From contig NZ_JARBFX010000009.1 of NCBI RefSeq assembly GCF_028863665.1, positions 172,293-236,292 on the forward strand: a stretch of 64,000 nucleotides of DNA, written 5' to 3'. The notes under the pieces were generated by a model. That model saw nothing but the letters and a program-made list of their open reading frames with translations, was not told where the DNA came from and made no database searches. The translations under genes were made by a program, and so were the position numbers. Shown here in pieces: positions 62,515-64,000 of the stretch. The DNA comes from Aquabacter sediminis. GTDB taxonomy: Bacteria; Pseudomonadota; Alphaproteobacteria; Rhizobiales; Xanthobacteraceae. How positions within the stretch are numbered: position 1 is the first letter of the stretch; every line of letters begins with the position of its first letter.

Positions 62515-64000
62515 GGCGCGCCGCCTTCGTCCCTACCGGCGTTCGTCGCGCGCTCCTGGCGCTGGCTCTGCTGGCGGGTCTCCTGGGGACGGCGCTGCCG
62601 GCGTTCGCCGCCACGCTGACCGCCTCCACCGACCGCACGTCCCTCGCCATGGGCGAGACGGTGACGCTCGTGCTCTCCCTGTCCGGCGGCGACAGCACCA
62701 CGCCGCCGGACCTCTCCGCCCTTTCCAAGGATTTCGAGATCCTCGACCGGCGGCGCGGCAGCCGCACCGTCACCGTGGACGGCAAGCGCACCCAGGTGAA
62801 TGAGTGGATGATGCTGCTCGCGCCCAAGCGCACGGGCGCGCTCACCATCCCGCCCTTGAGCGTCGCGGGCCTGACCACCCAGCCGGTGCGGCTCGACGTC
62901 GCCCGTGCCCCGGCCGTGGACGTGAACGAGGATCGCCCCCTGTTCGTTCAAATGGAGGTGGGCAAGGGGGACGCCTATGTGCAGGGCGAGATCCCCCTCA
63001 CCGTGCGCATCTATGACTCCGTCGGCATGCGCTCCGGCGCCCTGACCCGGCCGGAGGCGGAAGGTGCCAGCATCGCGCCGCGGGGCGAGCAGCAATCCTA
63101 TGTGCGCACCATCGGCAAGAAGCGCTACCGGGTCTATCAGCAGGATTATGTGATGACGCCGCAGAAGAGCGGCACCATCCACATCCAGTCCGTGACGCTG
63201 AAGGCCGTGGTGCCCGGCTCCTCGGGCGCCAGCCTCGACGCGGAGATGGCGCGCCTGCTCGGCCGTCCGCCGAGCCCCCAGGCCTGGCTCGATGCCGGGG
63301 CGCCGGGCCGGGAGATCAACCTGCACACCGATCCGGTGGACGTGGAGGTCAAGCCCCGCCCCAGCGCCGCCACCGGCTGGTTCCTGCCCGCCAAGGCGGT
63401 GACGCTGACGGCCCAGTGGTCGAGCCCGCCGGCCAAGGCGCAGGTGGGCGACACGCTCACCCGCACCATCCGCCTCGTCGCGGTGGGCGCCACGCCCAAC
63501 CAGCTGCCCCCGCTCACCCCCCTGGCGGTGGAGGGCCTGCGGCAATACGAGGATGAGAGCCGCCCGGAAACCGTGCAGGTGAAGGGCGAGACGGCGGCGC
63601 AGGTGACGCAGGTGGTCTCCGTGGTGCCCACCCGGCCGGGCACCTTCACCTTGCCGGCGGTGGAGGTGGACTGGTGGAACACCGCCACCAGCCGCGCCGA
63701 AAAGGCCGTGCTGCCGGCCGAGACCTTCACCATCGCCGGTGCCGCCCCCGAGCCGGCCTCCGCCGCCGACCAGGCCGTGGCGGTGGTGGAAGAGGCGCCC
63801 GAGGCCCCGCCCGAAGGCGCCCCCGCGCCAGCGGGCACGGACCTGGTGGCGGCCATCGTGGTGCCCGCGCTGGCTTATATCGAGACCCATTCCCGCCTGG
63901 TGGCGGCGGTGGCGGCGGGGTTGCTGACGCTGGGCCTGTTCCTCGCCGTGGTCGGCCGTGCCCGGGCCGCCCGCGCCCGCCGCCGCACCTTGCGCCCGGC
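62511..64000 (+). CDS. batD: BatD-like oxygen-tolerance protein, 3' end beyond window
   Basis: The first 496 codons of a BatD protein. A signal peptide (ALLALALLAGLLGTALPAFA, about 14-33) precedes ATLTASTDRTSLAMGETVTL, the usual first beta domain. It also has PLFVQMEVGKGDAYVQGEIP and RVYQQDYVMTPQKSGTIHI, the BatD core, and a second membrane helix near the window end (LVAAVAAGLLTLGLFLAVVG). Mainly periplasmic. It starts in an ATGA overlap with the previous gene, so the operon continues past the window. Confidence 0.9.
   Translation, partial: MRRAAFVPTGVRRALLALALLAGLLGTALPAFAATLTASTDRTSLAMGETVTLVLSLSGGDSTTPPDLSALSKDFEILDRRRGSRTVTVDGKRTQVNEWMMLLAPKRTGALTIPPLSVAGLTTQPVRLDVARAPAVDVNEDRPLFVQMEVGKGDAYVQGEIPLTVRIYDSVGMRSGALTRPEAEGASIAPRGEQQSYVRTIGKKRYRVYQQDYVMTPQKSGTIHIQSVTLKAVVPGSSGASLDAEMARLLGRPPSPQAWLDAGAPGREINLHTDPVDVEVKPRPSAATGWFLPAKAVTLTAQWSSPPAKAQVGDTLTRTIRLVAVGATPNQLPPLTPLAVEGLRQYEDESRPETVQVKGETAAQVTQVVSVVPTRPGTFTLPAVEVDWWNTATSRAEKAVLPAETFTIAGAAPEPASAADQAVAVVEEAPEAPPEGAPAPAGTDLVAAIVVPALAYIETHSRLVAAVAAGLLTLGLFLAVVGRARAARARRRTLRP

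Noticed and set aside
62493..63890. 465-codon minus-strand frame at the right end
   Set aside because: Antisense to batD, which continues from the ATGA overlap with the upstream gene.

Overview
The window is about 67% G+C and densely packed. Codon use, an alphaproteobacterial-type rpsA, many high-affinity transport operons and short palindromic intergenic repeats suggest a Hyphomicrobiales alphaproteobacterium. Xanthobacteraceae (Xanthobacter, Azorhizobium or Ancylobacter type) is my best guess, from general resemblance only. Coordinates 1-604 and 62511-64000 are the truncated ends of rpsA and of a batD-like gene.

The layout is a chain of regulator + transporter + enzyme modules. (1) 1.1-11 kb: an Lrp-type regulator divergent from an amino-acid racemase, an FAD amine oxidase-like protein, two ATC-hydrolase-like proteins, a complete Liv-type ABC importer and an M20 amidohydrolase. 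(2) 11.4-14.3 kb: an FAH-family hydrolase, a Bug-type binding protein and a GntR regulator. (3) 14.5-26.4 kb: an acyl-CoA catabolic region with an orphan binding protein, quinone oxidoreductase, acyl-CoA ligase, TetR regulator, then a tightly overlapping operon of SDR, acyl-CoA dehydrogenase, APH-like kinase, crotonase, thiolase, nitronate-monooxygenase-like flavoprotein and crotonase. The gene set recalls kinase-dependent 4-hydroxyacyl-CoA degradation. (4) 26.4-31.7 kb: LysR, a Glu/Asp-type ABC importer and threonine aldolase. (5) 31.7-34.9 kb: a Bug protein, a PrpF isomerase and LysR. (6) 35.1-41.3 kb: LysR, a creatinase-like M24 protein, a TRAP transporter and a DUF1445 protein. (7) 41.5-47.1 kb: rutB, rutC and rutD inside a TauT-type ABC importer operon with LysR; rutA is absent from the window.

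The part most likely to be new is 47.2-56.2 kb. A DevBCA-like exporter (HlyD adaptor, FtsX-type permease, ATPase) and a small Cys-rich secreted protein lie divergent from a two-component system. Next comes a visibly A+T-richer four-gene operon: an ICMT-like membrane methyltransferase, a FeeM-like N-acyltransferase, an alpha-oxoamine synthase and an unknown 72-residue protein. The genes are joined by ATGA overlaps or a short gap. It lies at the 3' end of tRNA-Ser(CGA), a common integration site. The enzyme logic (amino acid + acyl thioester to amino-ketone, N-acylation, methylation) predicts a small N-acylated lipid, possibly a signal or membrane lipid.

The right end (56.6-64 kb) is a moxR-DUF58-DUF4381-batA-batB-batD operon of an envelope-associated AAA+/VWA chaperone system. 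It has an unusual AQAAAH repeat in MoxR, and its second VWA protein has a degraded metal site and a very long Q/K/P/D-rich tail.
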